Below the pieces are notes generated by a model that saw only the letters and a list, made by a program, of their open reading frames with translations, did no database searches and was not told the DNA's origin. Shown here piece by piece: positions 23,376-34,988 of a stretch of 64,000 bases of DNA (the stretch's first letter is position 1; every line of letters starts with the position of its first letter). The stretch is from Sipunculus nudus (taxonomy: Eukaryota > Annelida > Sipuncula > Golfingiida > Sipunculidae). Location: NCBI GenBank assembly GCA_026874595.1, contig CM049317.1, forward strand, positions 50,914,618 through 50,978,617, written 5' to 3'. A program made the position numbers and the translations under genes.

Positions 23376-23814
23376 CCTAACAGTTTATTATGATTCCTGG
23401 CGGAAGATGTGCTTTCAAACCTTTAAAGTGAATGGTCGGATTGCGTGTGGACCGTTTGGAAGAGCGAAATATATAAATGACGCGCAGTACGTAATTCTGT
23501 TATAAAACCAGTATGGAAAATGGTGTGCCATCCCTCCCTACGTCAAGTTTTATGTGACATGGCTCTTTAAACGTGTACGGGGCTGAGTGCTGGCGTGGGT
23601 TGAATAAGAACCTCATGATGCTGGCTGTGTTTCAAGGAATACCACTAACACATTACATATGCACATCCATTTCAGTTAGCAGCAATAATTTCAAAGGAGT
23701 CAAATTATTATGTGCAGGAAGTCACGCAAACAGCTAAAGCCTGGCCCGCATATTAACAATTCATTCTCAGCTGTGTTTTTCGCGGCTTTCATATAACAGG
23801 TGAAAAATAGCTCA

Positions 23815-23907
23815 ATTGAAACGATGGAGAGAGACAGAGACAGGCACGGAGAAAGAGACAGAAAGAGAGAGAGATACCAGAAAGACGAGAGACACACACA
23901 CAGACAA

Positions 23908-23940
<33 letters not shown>

Positions 23941-23950
23941 GAGAGAACAG
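23815..23950 (+). repeat. GA-rich purine tract
   Basis: GAGAGACAGAGACAG units pass into pure (GA)n. The Ser/Leu-repeat open frames on the minus strand (23700-24106) are produced by this tract and are not genes. Confidence 0.9.
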
Positions 23951-24544
23951 GGAGATAAGACAAAGTTTACTGACACGATTTTGAAGCCCATAAGTTTCCA
24001 CTCTTCCTAAATATGTGTGTTTGAAAATAATCCGTAATTTTTCAGATACATCTTTACATGTCCCAAATTTATACCTTGATAACGGACCGCGCCTAAAATC
24101 CTTCAAAGGATACGGTACTGCTGAACAGACACCTTATTCACATGTTTATTTTGTTATGAAGAAATGTTGTCGATTGGATGCAGCCAAAAATTGACATACA
24201 TGTATCTAATAATCATCTCTGCTTGATATACGGGGGATTAATACATATACACCGCAAGTTCGTAACATTATTGTATTATAAATATATAAAGTCACTTAAT
24301 TTTTCAAGCAATGGCCTGTCCGTTTGCAGACCAAGACACATTTTTATATTGGAATTAATAAGTTTCATCTAAAAAAACTTGGTTAAAATATCGTTTTGTG
24401 ATGAAGTGATAAAATGTGATCTTAACAAAGTCGTTTGTACTTCTAACGCCAGATGGTCTTGATTGACCATTGCTATACGTTTTACCGTAAATACGGTGTA
24501 ATTTCCGTATTTTATTCCGGTGATGTGGCCAAGTCCACACCATC

Positions 24545-25016
24545 CGAGTCTGAGATTATGTCTGAGTCTAAGCCAGATTTCGAGATTTCGAGTCCTTGAA
24601 ATTCTACTCGATTTCCGCCTTTTTCGAGACTGAGTCCGAACCACTTAGAGCGCGAGGCCGAGACCAAGTAAATCTTCTTATTAAAAGAAATCTTAAGTCC
24701 AAGTCCGAGTCTATTACAAATATCTTTATCAAAAGAAAACTTATGTCCAATTCCGAAGCCAATGCAAATCTCCTTATAAAAAAAATCTTAGGTGCAAGGC
24801 CAAGGCCAATGCAGGTTTCCTTATCAAAGGAAATCTTAAGTCCAAGTCCAAGACCAATGCAAATCTCCTTATCAAAAGAAATCTCAAGTCCAAGTCCGAG
24901 GCCAATGCAAGTCTCCTTATCAAAAGAAATCTCAAGTCCAAGTCCGAGCCCAATGCAAATCTTATCAAACGAACTTTTAAGTCCGATACTGGACTCGAGT
25001 CACACATCTCTAGTTA
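24545..25016 (-). repeat. GACTCG-rich dispersed element, copy 2, with a 48-bp tandem array
   Basis: The right edge GACTCGAGTCACACATCTCT is the inverted counterpart of the left edge at 3.85 kb. Inside, 24672..24970 holds about six copies of a 48-bp unit (AAATCTCAAGTCCAAGTCCG, then AGGCCAATGC and CTCCTTATCAAAAG). Copies in the middle are nearly identical and outer ones have diverged. Because 48 is a multiple of three, the array stays open as a 16-residue repeat on the plus strand (24596..25144, 182 codons) and also on the minus strand (24774..25007). I do not regard either frame as a gene. Confidence 0.7.
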
Positions 25017-25524
25017 TTTCTATTGGAAATTTATTGTCATTGGATAACATTTTTTTCAAGGTATCGGAATTCACAAAGTTAATGACATCATTGCATATTG
25101 AGCTGGAGCTAATACTGACTCTCAGGTTGATTCCAAGAGAATAAACTTTAGAAAATAAAAAAAAAGACTCTGCAAAATGTCCTAATGAGACTTTTATTAT
25201 GCATTTCAAATATCAGCAACATCAAGCACATTCAGGATAAATCTTCATCGAATGAATAAAGAGACAGTTGTCACTATAAATTAATCTTCTTGGCATTAAC
25301 CTGCATTTAATTTTCACTAGCACATTTTGATGGTTGTTCGTTGTCAGTATCGCTATGTTTTCATATCAAGCTAATACAATAAGCATAATTGTTTGTTAGT
25401 GCCGTCAGCTTATGAGGATTTAAATTGTTTTATGTAATCAATTTTGTAAGAATAACCTTGCGTTGTCACATTCTTTCATTATGGCTCTAACAAGACATTG
25501 ATGCTCAATACCAAGTCAGATAAG

Positions 25525-25635
25525 GATATATATATATGTGTGTGTGTGTGTGTGTAAATGTTAAACATAATATATATTATATATCATATTTATGATATCT
25601 TATATATAATATATAATGTATATAAAATACATGTG
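25525..25635. repeat. (TA)(TG)n tract and AT palindrome
   Basis: (TA)5(TG)8 is followed by ATAATATATATTATATATCA and its loose inverse TGATATCTTATATATAATAT. Confidence 0.85.
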
Positions 25636-25699
25636 CCTGTACTCATTAACTCTCTTTGATCATTGGGGATCATTGAACTGGGAAGTGATGTCGGAAATT

Positions 25700-25805
25700 T
25701 AATATCGTATCATTGTTCTAAGTACCATATCGTGTCGCAGTTGTAAGTATCGTATCGTATCGCAGTTTTAAGTACCATATTTGATCATCGTATGATCGTG
25801 AAATA
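25700..25805 (+). repeat. ATCG-rich repeat (GTATCGTATCGCAGTT units)
   Basis: Three units of about 30 bp read (A/G)AGTACCATATCGT or AAGTATCGTATCGTATCGCA, followed by GTT(T)TAAGTA. It resembles the interior of the hAT-like MITEs but lacks their ends. Confidence 0.4.
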
Positions 25806-26979
25806 GTATCAACGTGTTTGCCGGCTGTAACAGCAGTTAAGGAGTAAATGGTCATATCAGCAGTCCGACATCTCTTCATTCCTGCTTTGGAACCCTGTAG
25901 CTTCCACAAAATGTTCTACACAAGCAAATTAAGGAATGTAAGAAATTATATTTGTTCTAAAGTGTTATACTTAACTTTAAAACTTTTAGTTACAATCGAT
26001 AAGAAAGAAGTGTCTGGATATGACTTTCCCTACCGTCAAAATAATATACGTAACCACAAGAACCGTTCTCAGAGGGTTATGTGAGGAATATAATTGAGGC
26101 TAAGGTTTTTACAAAAATAGAGTATGAATATAAGAAGAAAATGAGTGCAATAAATAGGTTTCATTCTCGCCCTCAATGACACAGGTCAAAACTTAAAAGA
26201 AGTTATGTCTGGTTTATAGAGAGGGGTCTGTGCGAAGCTAACACGGACTTGTCTTTTGCAAATGATAAACTTCTGCAACCGACGAATATTTTTATTGAAT
26301 CATATTTATTTAAAGTTTACAAAATGGCAGACCTGCCACTGCCGTTTCTTTAATGCTTATTGAAGACTTAGTTAAGTCCTTTTCTTGAAAGCAAAAGGTC
26401 ATAACTTATAAAGTAATGGGAAAGATGTCAACACCTAATGGGCGACTAAAACATTTCTGTTTGACTAATGCATTTAACCCTTTGGAGTAGCTCTTTCATG
26501 TTTTATAAACAACATAACAAAAACAGAATTATAATATATTCGTAGAACTAAAGTCAAACAGTTATTACAGAATAACAAAAACTTCAGGTGCATTGAATTA
26601 AATAAATTTCACGTAATGATGTTAAAATGATTGGTAAAACAGTCACATGGATTGAACGACCAGTTAAAATAGCTAATGCGAGGCACTCTACATGGCTCGG
26701 CTGACGGTGTTCTGTAGTTTACAAAGTATTTACTAAAGTTCTAGTGTTTTTTTTTTTATAAAAGGAAACACAAATGAAATGCTTTCAATGGAACCTCGTC
26801 AACAGTGCTGTATTCAAGGCCGTAGTACTCCAAGTGAATTACTTTAGTGCCAGTGAATTACTTCAGAAGTTACCCTTCCATCAACGTGATTAATAGCGTG
26901 AATACAAGTAAATTGCTGAAAAAGAAGAAATCATTCGTTAAATATGTATCAACATTTATGAAAAGCAAGAGATTTGGGA

Positions 26980-27112
26980 CCGTAAAGGTCCTTAATTTCG
27001 GCTCCGCGATCGCCAGTTCCTCCAACTGGCAGCCATACTAAAGGATGGACGGGAAGACGGGCGGACAAGGCGATCACTATAGGGCTCCGATTTTAAGCGG
27101 CGCCCTAATGAG
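26980..27112 (+). mobile_element. 3' end of a related hairpin-ended element
   Basis: GGATGGACGGGAAGACGGGC, GGACAAGGCGATCACTATAG and a 9-bp stem AGGGCTCCG/CGGCGCCCT (27081..27106) ending in CCTAA. The order matches the ends at 31.8 and 51.1 kb, but the stem sequence is different. A small stem GGACC/GGTCC lies just upstream at about 26978-26992. A weaker inverted copy may lie near 28205-28270. Confidence 0.5.
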
Positions 27113-30100
27113 CAATAGTATTACAAATCGTGTCTTAGTTATGTAGGTATAATTTGTACACTGAAGCACTGTAAGATTTCAGATTAATTCAAGTTACACC
27201 CCCGACACACAAACACTACAATCTTAATGAGAAATTTACTTTACATATACGTTCTGCATTGAGGTATGGTAGTACATACGTATATTGGCGTATCGGTGAA
27301 ATATGTTTGATGTTTGCAAGAGCGTATTTTCTTTTTGTTCAAAACGTTATGTCCCAAAAATTATTGCCCATTAAATGGAATATGAAATATTTAGAAATAC
27401 TAGATAAATCCTCCATGGTATATTGATGTTATAATACTAGTATTTTTGATATTATTAACAAAGTAACATTCATCTGTATTTCATATCTATCCTGTAAACC
27501 TACAGTGAATCCTGCATCACAGTCAACAGATGATGGTTAACAGCAGTGATATGGAAGCAGTAAATTACAAAAGTGAAGCGGGTGACTCTTCCTACCCTTT
27601 TCTGCTCCGCCAGATACTAAAGGAATGGTGCTATTTTGAATTCTCCGTGGTAATTTGATAAATCACCAAAGATAACGTGACCCTAAAACAAACACTTTCA
27701 TCTTTACTTTCCTTAGAACTGAATAGATTAGGGTAAGATAACCACATTTGAAACAGACAGAGAAGCAATGATATTTTCATTATCTCAAGATCACAGATCT
27801 TCTCCAGTGATTTCCAATTAAATGTTTTGCTAAGAATATCACAACGTGATCATCTTCATGTTATTTACGCAACGATCTCCGATAGAATATAAAGGCGCGT
27901 GTTCTATATGGAAGCCAAAACAATAAGAAAAAAATGCAAATTACGCGACTTTTGATCGCCCACTAATCATTATGTACATAATGTACAAAGTTGAAAACGG
28001 AGGCCCAGCAAGCGATATGGTTAATAGGGCACATTAAATCCCCACATTCTTCATTTGCATCGCAAGTATAAAAGAAGTTTTGTTTTTCCTTGCCTGACAT
28101 AACGAGAATCTACCAAAAAGTGGTCATTAACCGAACTGAGTGACGCACTCGGGCGCAATCGAAGCACTAACTGGTCCTCCAGTCCATTGGTCAGACAAAA
28201 CTTATCAAGAGGCTCTTTAGAAAAAGAGCGCGACGGACGGACAGGTGGACGAATGCTTGCTATGGTATTGTAGACCGACAATCCGGGCAAATGGGCACAG
28301 AAGTTAGGAGCCAGACCTTTGCTAACTGAAAATCTAATTAAAAAAAGTGCTTGTTCATGTGATTTATGTTTCATCTGTGTTCATAAAATGGTTTATGTAA
28401 TTGTTGTGTTGAAACATGCTTCTTTTGTTATTCGCAAGACGTCAGCTCTGTTTTTATTTGCTTGATCAGGTTCTGAAAATCACGTTTATGTGGGCATTAT
28501 TCAGTACAACTACAAGTTTTTTACTGGCTCAGAGTAAAACAGAAGTGCCAATATTATTATTTCTATAGGATATTTCTTTTTTCGAATGGAGGCTAAGATC
28601 CGGGTAGGGGAATTAAATACCTGAATTTTTCATTTTGGATCGTTAACAACACATATCGGGTTCAATCATTTTGGACTCTAGCAGTTTGTCTCATTGCATC
28701 TTTTTGGGACAATAAATAAAAGGAAAAAATTCTACAATAATCGTCCACGGATGATTATTATAACAAGGAGGTACATGAATTCACTAGCTTCAACTTTCGG
28801 CTTAGAAATTTGTCTAATACCTGATCTGAAACATTTCTGGTGCACAGTAAATGCTACAACATACCTAACTGCAGAGTTCGATGCACAGGTTGTTGAGAAT
28901 TGTGTCCTGCAATGTGGTGTGGTCGTGTAGTGTTAATCATGGAACGGTATATTTGTCGGTATTCTATTTAAACCGGAAGCTCGCGTCCCCCGGGTGACAC
29001 GTGCCGGCCAGCCTGGCAACCCTAAAGCACGTGCTTACTGCGTGTTCGCCGCGTGGCGAAGCAGACGGCGCTGTTGGGTACGGAAAAAAGTCCAGCTGTT
29101 ATTAGAAAATCAGAATGCTTTGATTTCTCTGGCGCCATCTTCTTATTTCCTTTGTCTGCAGATCAGGCGAACACATGCGTAAACCATTATAATACCTAAG
29201 GTGGATTTTCACTTTTAATCCAGACGGCTGAGTCACACTGGGGTCAATACCTTTGTACCAGATAAATGAGAAACAAGAAAAGGTATTCTGAACTAATTTA
29301 AGACTTTTTTTTCAGATCTTTTTATGGACTATTTCAGTAAACCCTGCACATATGACGCACACACATGGGTGTTGTCTCATACCACAAATCTTCTGAAAAA
29401 TCCGTTATTTATTTGGCGTAAAATCAAGCAATCGAACGAACTAAGACAATACTGTATATTACCAGCTTCCTAACGGAAGCATAAATACGTTCACAGGGGA
29501 AGGGCGTAACTTAGTTGCACTACATAGCGCAAAATCACCCAGTTCGAAGCTCATCCTTGTCTTACAGGCAAAATATTGAAATCTCATTATTTATTTATTA
29601 CAAGATTCTGCGGAGTAGCCTGTACCAGAGGAACACTTCTGTTGTATGCAGGGCCCTGTTCCAGGTATAAAATACAAGAAATTTATGATAAACATGACAA
29701 TAAAATTAAAATAAAAGTTACCATACAAATGTAAATTACATACTAAGACTGTTAAACTTATACAAAATGGCAGATTATTATTTCAAATCATTGGTTATCA
29801 TGTAAATTTTGATACTAAGAGGGATAAGATAGCAAAAAGCAAACGGGTTTGCTAGGTAAAATAACTTGTAGAGTACATGAAGCTAAGATACCGTTGCAAG
29901 ACTGGTGAAGTATAATTACGATACTTTTTCTTAAACACTGCAAATTCAGGAACACTTGATGTTTAGGGGAAGGATACAGTTAGTGTTATTGGTTGGGGGT
30001 ATTGAATATTGGTGCGTGTCTTTAGTCATAGCGAACGTATCAAACAAACACGAAATGGCTAAACCAGGTATTCTTTTCATGCATTACAACAGACAAAATG

Positions 30101-30218
30101 TAAAAATATCGCTTTTTTAATTGATTTTTAAGAAGGTTTTTTCCCCAGTGCAGCTATCTGCAGCTATACTTGTTATAACATCAAGACAGGATTATTCCTG
30201 GTCCCGTTTTTTTAAATA

Positions 30219-30320
30219 ACTAGGGGTGTGCTATTTTATTGATGTATCGGTATACTGCGATACGTTGATTCGGATATTACGTATTGCGATAGTTAACAAA
30301 TATCGAATTGTTTAAATATT
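30219..30320 (+). mobile_element. hAT-like MITE fragment (TAGGGGTGTG, ATCG-rich)
   Basis: It begins TAGGGGTGTGCTATTTTATT, then GATGTATCGGTATACTGCGA and ATTGCGATAG. It matches the reverse complement of the right end of the 38.8-39.2 kb element. Confidence 0.5.
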
Positions 30321-30489
30321 TCTTTTTAAACGTGCCTAAAACAGGTTTAAAAAAAAACAAGTGACCCATGGGTCCTGACGCTCAGCTTCCGAAGAGATTC
30401 GAAAAAGGAAATTTTATCATCTGAATGGTAGTATATACCCATTCAACTGAAGGATCAAACAGATTAACCAACAGGCCAAGAATGTGTCT

Positions 30490-31904
30490 GTATTTATATA
30501 TCTCAAAAATAGAGAAAAAATGCGTAAAAAATACAGGTGGCTCCACCAGTCTGCAAAAACACATGGTCAATATCCATGCAAAGAATCATGGTGATCTCTG
30601 CATTAGTTGTTCAGATACTTCAGCTTATGTATCAAATTTTCCATTATTCTGAGGGATACTTCCGAGTCCAATAGCTTGAAGGATATCGGTAACAGAGACC
30701 TAATTTCAGGTTTCCACAGACACTTTTCATGGGTCTCCTTGCATTACAAGAATGTAGAATCTAGGTCCAGTTGTTACGATTTTTACCCTGTTGACAGATA
30801 ACAACATCTTTAAAGGTCTCAAAAAAGAGAAAAAAAATTGCAAAAATTTGAAAAAAAATAGAGGTGGCGCACCCAGTCTGCAGAAACTGATGGAACACCT
30901 CATGATCAATATGTATGCCAAAAATCATGAGCATCAGTGTTGTAGTTATTGAGATACTGCAGTTTTTGTATCAAATTTTCCATTATTCATGGGGGTATTT
31001 TGGAGCCATACAACTTAAAGGATATAGGTAACAGAGAACTGATTTCAGGTTTCCATGGAAACTTTCCATGGGTCTCCCTGTGTGTCAAGAATGAAGATTC
31101 TTGGTCCAGTTGTTATGATTTGTGCCCTGTCAACAGATGTTCATATCTTTAAAGGTCTCAAAATTGAGAAAAAAATCGTAAAAACACCCGAACAAATACA
31201 GATGGTGCCACCAGTCTGCAGAAACTGATGAAACACTCAATGGTCAGTATCCATGCAAACAATTATGATGATCTCTGCATTAGTTGTTCAGATACTTCAG
31301 CTTTTGTATCAAATTTTCCATTATTCTGAGCTGTACTTTGGAGTGCCATAGCTCATAGGATATGGGTAACAGAGACCTAATTTCAAGTTTCCATGGAGAC
31401 TTTTCATGGGTCATGTGTCAAGAATGAAGATTCTTGGTCCAGTCTTTACGATTTGTGACCTGTTAAAAGATGTTCTATTTTTAAAGGTCTCAAAAATATA
31501 GAAAAAAATTGTAAAAAATCGAAAAATACAGATGGCGCCACCAGTCTGCAGGAACTGATGGAACATCTAATGATCAATATATATGCCAAAAATCATGACC
31601 ATCATATCAGTCTAGTAGTTAATGAGATATTGAAGTTTTTGTATGATTTTTTTTTACTTTTCTGGGGGGGGGGGTACTTTGGGGCCCCATAGCTCAAAGG
31701 ATATGGGTAACAGAGACCTAATTTCTGGTTTCCAAGGAGATTTTTCACGGAACTCTCAGAATGCCAAGCAACAAGGTTCTAGGTCCAGCGGTTACGATTT
31801 GTGCCTTGTTAACGGACAGACGGCCGGATGGCCGGATGGCCGGACGGACAACGGACAAAGAGTGATCGCTATAGCTCAGATGACTTACAGTCAGCTGAGC
31901 TAAA
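30490..31904 (+). mobile_element. Tandem-repeat element, ~330-bp units, GGAC/GGCC tract and terminal hairpin
   Basis: Four diverged units are anchored at CCAGTCTGC at 30545, 30873, 31211 and 31541 (spacing 328-338 bp). Each runs from CTCAAAA-AGAG through ATTTTCCATTATTC and ACCTAATTTCAGGTTTCC to GATTTGTGCCCTGT. The array ends in GGCCGGAT repeats (31822-31846), GGACAACGGACAAAGAG, GATCGCTA and a 13-bp perfect hairpin TAGCTCAGATGAC/GTCAGCTGAGCTA with one mismatch (31872..31902), then AAAA. The architecture of core repeats, tetranucleotide-like tract and 3' hairpin with CTAA resembles bivalve pearl and Helitron-associated elements. Small open frames in it are not genes. Confidence 0.75.
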
Positions 31905-32340
31905 AATTGTTTCTTTTGCAAATTCAGATATCAGCATGGGCTGCGATTAATGACAGGCTTTAAGTAAAAGCCGTCACCGTGTCTTCAGTCGTTCAGTAGG
32001 AAATGTTATACCTGATTGGCCTGATATACCATAGACCAAAGGCCCGTCATAAGAAATTCGCCTGTCTGCACGAAAATTTATTCCCATACATAAAAAAAGA
32101 ACTGAACACGGTCATAATAATTGATCATTCATAATCATTCTCTCGTAGCATCATATGATTACTGCATTAAAATCAACATTATACAAGGACTACATACCCA
32201 TTGCCTTTAAATTCAATACAATAAAAATATTGAAATCCGTATTGCGATACGCTACCACATATAGGGGATTACAGGCGATTATCCAAGGGTTAACCAGGCT
32301 CGGTGGGAACCTCCTAACTCGTTTGTTAGGTACAATTCAT

Positions 32341-32455
32341 TAAGTGTACAGAGCGCTTACCCTGGATTAGGGCCGACCATGAAAAAATAACACCGCCTCG
32401 GCTGAGATGCGAACTCACGACGTCCTAGACCTGAGCCCTCTACCCCTAGACAACA
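32341..32455 (-). mobile_element. tRNA-derived SINE, family 1, copy a
   Basis: On the minus strand a tRNA-like head has an A box in GTCTAGGGGTAGAGG (32438-32452) and a B box in GAGTTCGCATCTC (32404-32416). The body CATGGTCGGCCCTAATCCAG then leads to GGTAAGCGCTCTG. The body is shared with the copies at 33.5 and 60.5 kb, which separates it from a real tRNA gene. Confidence 0.8.
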
Positions 32456-33520
32456 TTAAAACATGATCACATTGAAAGCCTTAGGTATTTTACATACATA
32501 TCACATAATTGTCTGTAGAAACATTTCGTTGAGTGACTCGGTGGAGAAAATGAAAGAACACCGCTGCAAAGGTGACTAGTTGACTTTTTCATTTTTTTAT
32601 TTGTACCATTGTGGCCTCGACTTAACATCCTCCCGTTATATGCAACCAGATATCTGAATCGGCATATGTGGTAGCTGGTATATATAAATCAATATGAGGT
32701 CTTTCATAGGTTATCTCTTGGACTCATTTATTCTACTTATTCAGCTCTGCACGGTGCAAGATGACGGTAATAACATCGCGGCTGTTCATTATTTGCTTTA
32801 ATTAAGCAAAAACAGGACTTATATATTACAGAATTTATGCAGGGGATCCAAGAGACACTATGAGCAGAGAGAATATACAGACTCCTGAGTCTTAAATTAA
32901 TGTCTTAAACCGGGTGGTTGTCGTAAATGTATACCTAAAACGATACTTAATCATGGCATTTTCTGAGCTGCTACGCGTTTCATGACCTGTAAAACCAATT
33001 TTATCTGAACATAGCAAAGCTGCACGCTACGATGCGTCTTTCAAGAATACTAAGTCTTCTTTGATGTTAAGTAGCGTCTGAGAGTGGATGACGCCATAAA
33101 GACAGAGCCGGGTTACACTATGAAACTATCTTGTCAACTGGAAAGTAAAACCACGGCTCATGTCATTATCATCGACTTGGATACATGCATTCGGGCTTAA
33201 AGAAAACCAAAATGTTCCTGAATGATATGCTTTAAATAACTATTAATAATCCCTCTTAACATAAACTTAATTTAGTCTCTCTTTTTTATTGTTGGAGTTT
33301 TACGCCTCTATTGTTTTAACGCTAGCTCAGATAAGTATATGTACATTTGCAGAATTCAGGTTCGCACTACGTGACGGGGCGTTTTCACACGCTGCCTCTC
33401 ATGTTATATCCTGATGTAAACCAGGGCAGGTGACTACTGAATCTTGGGCCAATGGGTTGGTAATCGTCCCAATAGTTGGTTCATCTCAGCAAGGATCCCC
33501 AAAAGGTGCCTTCCGAATAA

Positions 33521-33650
33521 GCTTGCAGAACGCTTACCCTCGGAATTGCGGGGGGGGGATGGGTTGGTCGACCATGAAAAATGTGAGATTCAAGAAAACG
33601 ATCTCCCGGCTTAAGTCCTGTGCTTTACCCCTGAGCCACAGAAGCCGGTA
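33521..33650 (-). mobile_element. tRNA-derived SINE, family 1, copy b
   Basis: Minus strand: A box region GTGGCTCAGGGGTAAAGC, a degenerate B box TTCTTGAATCTCAC, then TTTTTCATGGTCGACC and GAGGGTAAGCGTTCTGCA. A G9 run (33550-33558, plus strand) interrupts the body. The 73-codon plus-strand open frame here is only a shadow. Confidence 0.75.
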
Positions 33651-34547
33651 ATGTTAGTCAGTTCGGCGCTTAGGGCACACTAAAATTAATTTATTAAATG
33701 TTTCTATGTACCCGAGGTACAGTATATGGGATTTCGCTAGCTTGCCAAGAAATATGCAAATATATACAAAACATGACCTTCAGTTCTTGAAATTGTATTA
33801 ATGCTCTTGAACTTGAATGTTACTGGCCAAGAAAGAATGCAAACATGGTTCGGATCATTAAAATACTTTAAAAACAATAATACCTTTTAAGCCATTGACC
33901 ATATTTACATTATATATAGTAGTCAAACCAAACAGGAACTATTGTGCAGTAAATAGAAAAAGTGCATGAAAGGTTGAAAGCCTTGTGGAACATTAAATTA
34001 ATAATTTATGTTCCGAGACATTAAATACTGTTTAACCCTTCTCATTAACACGTAGATAGAAGTAATATTGCTGAATATTGATGTGTCTGTATCCCATAAA
34101 GTATCATCTTTAAAACGGATAGTTTTGTACATTGTAAAACTTTTGCCAAATGGTACACATACATTTTAAATTGTCTGGTATTATAAACTTTAATATTTAC
34201 TGAAAATAAATTGTTAAATAGAAAAAGTGGAAGACTTATGTTAAACTTATACTGCTTATATTAAATATAAATAATTGGTTACTCAAGAATATTCAATAAT
34301 CGAAATAATACATCCGATTGTGTTCTATCAGGTGCTGAGATGAGATATTCTTACAGCTCTTTTAAGTTTAATTAACATAGCCAGATTTTACTTTTAACAG
34401 ATTCCCAAACTTCAATACAATGGGTTAGGTATGGAAATATGAAACTAAAATATAATGAAACCATGCATGGAATTGATAACACTTCACGGGATTTGCACAA
34501 GTCTCCTAATCCTCCTAAACATTAAATTTAGACATTTTTCTTAAAGG

Positions 34548-34549
<2 letters not shown>

Positions 34550-34602
<53 letters not shown>
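34550..34602 (+). repeat. (TA)n(TG)n microsatellite
   Basis: About 30 bp of TA and then 22 bp of TG. Confidence 0.95.
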
Positions 34603-34917
34603 AAGAGGAGTAAAAGACTGATACTTAATATAAATCATAAAAGATCGTGTATGTTTGAAGACTACATTTATAAAGAATAACCAATCTTTCAAATTATCTA
34701 CTCGTATTGAAAAATAATCTAAACTCGGTCCATGTTTCTTTTGGTCCACTTCTAATTAAAATGATGCGCAAATGTTATCTGATATAATTGATTTGAATAT
34801 TATGTTAGTTACATTGTGTAAACTTTTAATATGGTGAGATAGCAAAAATGGAACCCTCGCGAAACAATGAGAACACGGAACTCGCTAAATATTAATTACG
34901 CGTTATGAAGCAGACCA

Positions 34918-34920
<3 letters not shown>

Positions 34921-34984
<64 letters not shown>
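34921..34984 (+). repeat. (TA)n(GA)n microsatellite
   Basis: About 32 bp of TA passes directly into 32 bp of GA. It is 320 bp from the (TA)n(TG)n tract. Confidence 0.95.

Positions 34985-34988
<4 letters not shown>

Larger units (their letters stand above)
25145..30218. other. Mostly non-coding stretch
   Basis: It contains the ATCG-rich repeat at 25.7 kb and the hairpin-ended element end at 27.1 kb. The 107-codon minus-strand frame at 28051..28374 contains a GGACGGACGGAC-type block and is probably a repeat remnant. Nothing else was recognised. Confidence 0.5.
31905..34549. other. Stretch with two SINE copies
   Basis: Outside the SINEs at 32.34 and 33.52 kb I see no gene or RNA. Confidence 0.55.

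Noticed and set aside
23700-24106. Open frames rich in Ser/Leu (87 and 105 codons, minus strand)
   Set aside because: They are translations of the GA microsatellite at 23.8-23.95 kb, with no domain and no start context.
24596-25144. 182-codon repetitive open frame as a structural protein gene
   Set aside because: The openness follows from a 48-bp repeat with few stops on either strand. The antisense strand is equally open and the sequence belongs to a dispersed element.
28051-28374. 107-codon minus-strand frame as a gene
   Set aside because: It contains a GGACGGACGGAC-type repeat block and has no recognisable domain.
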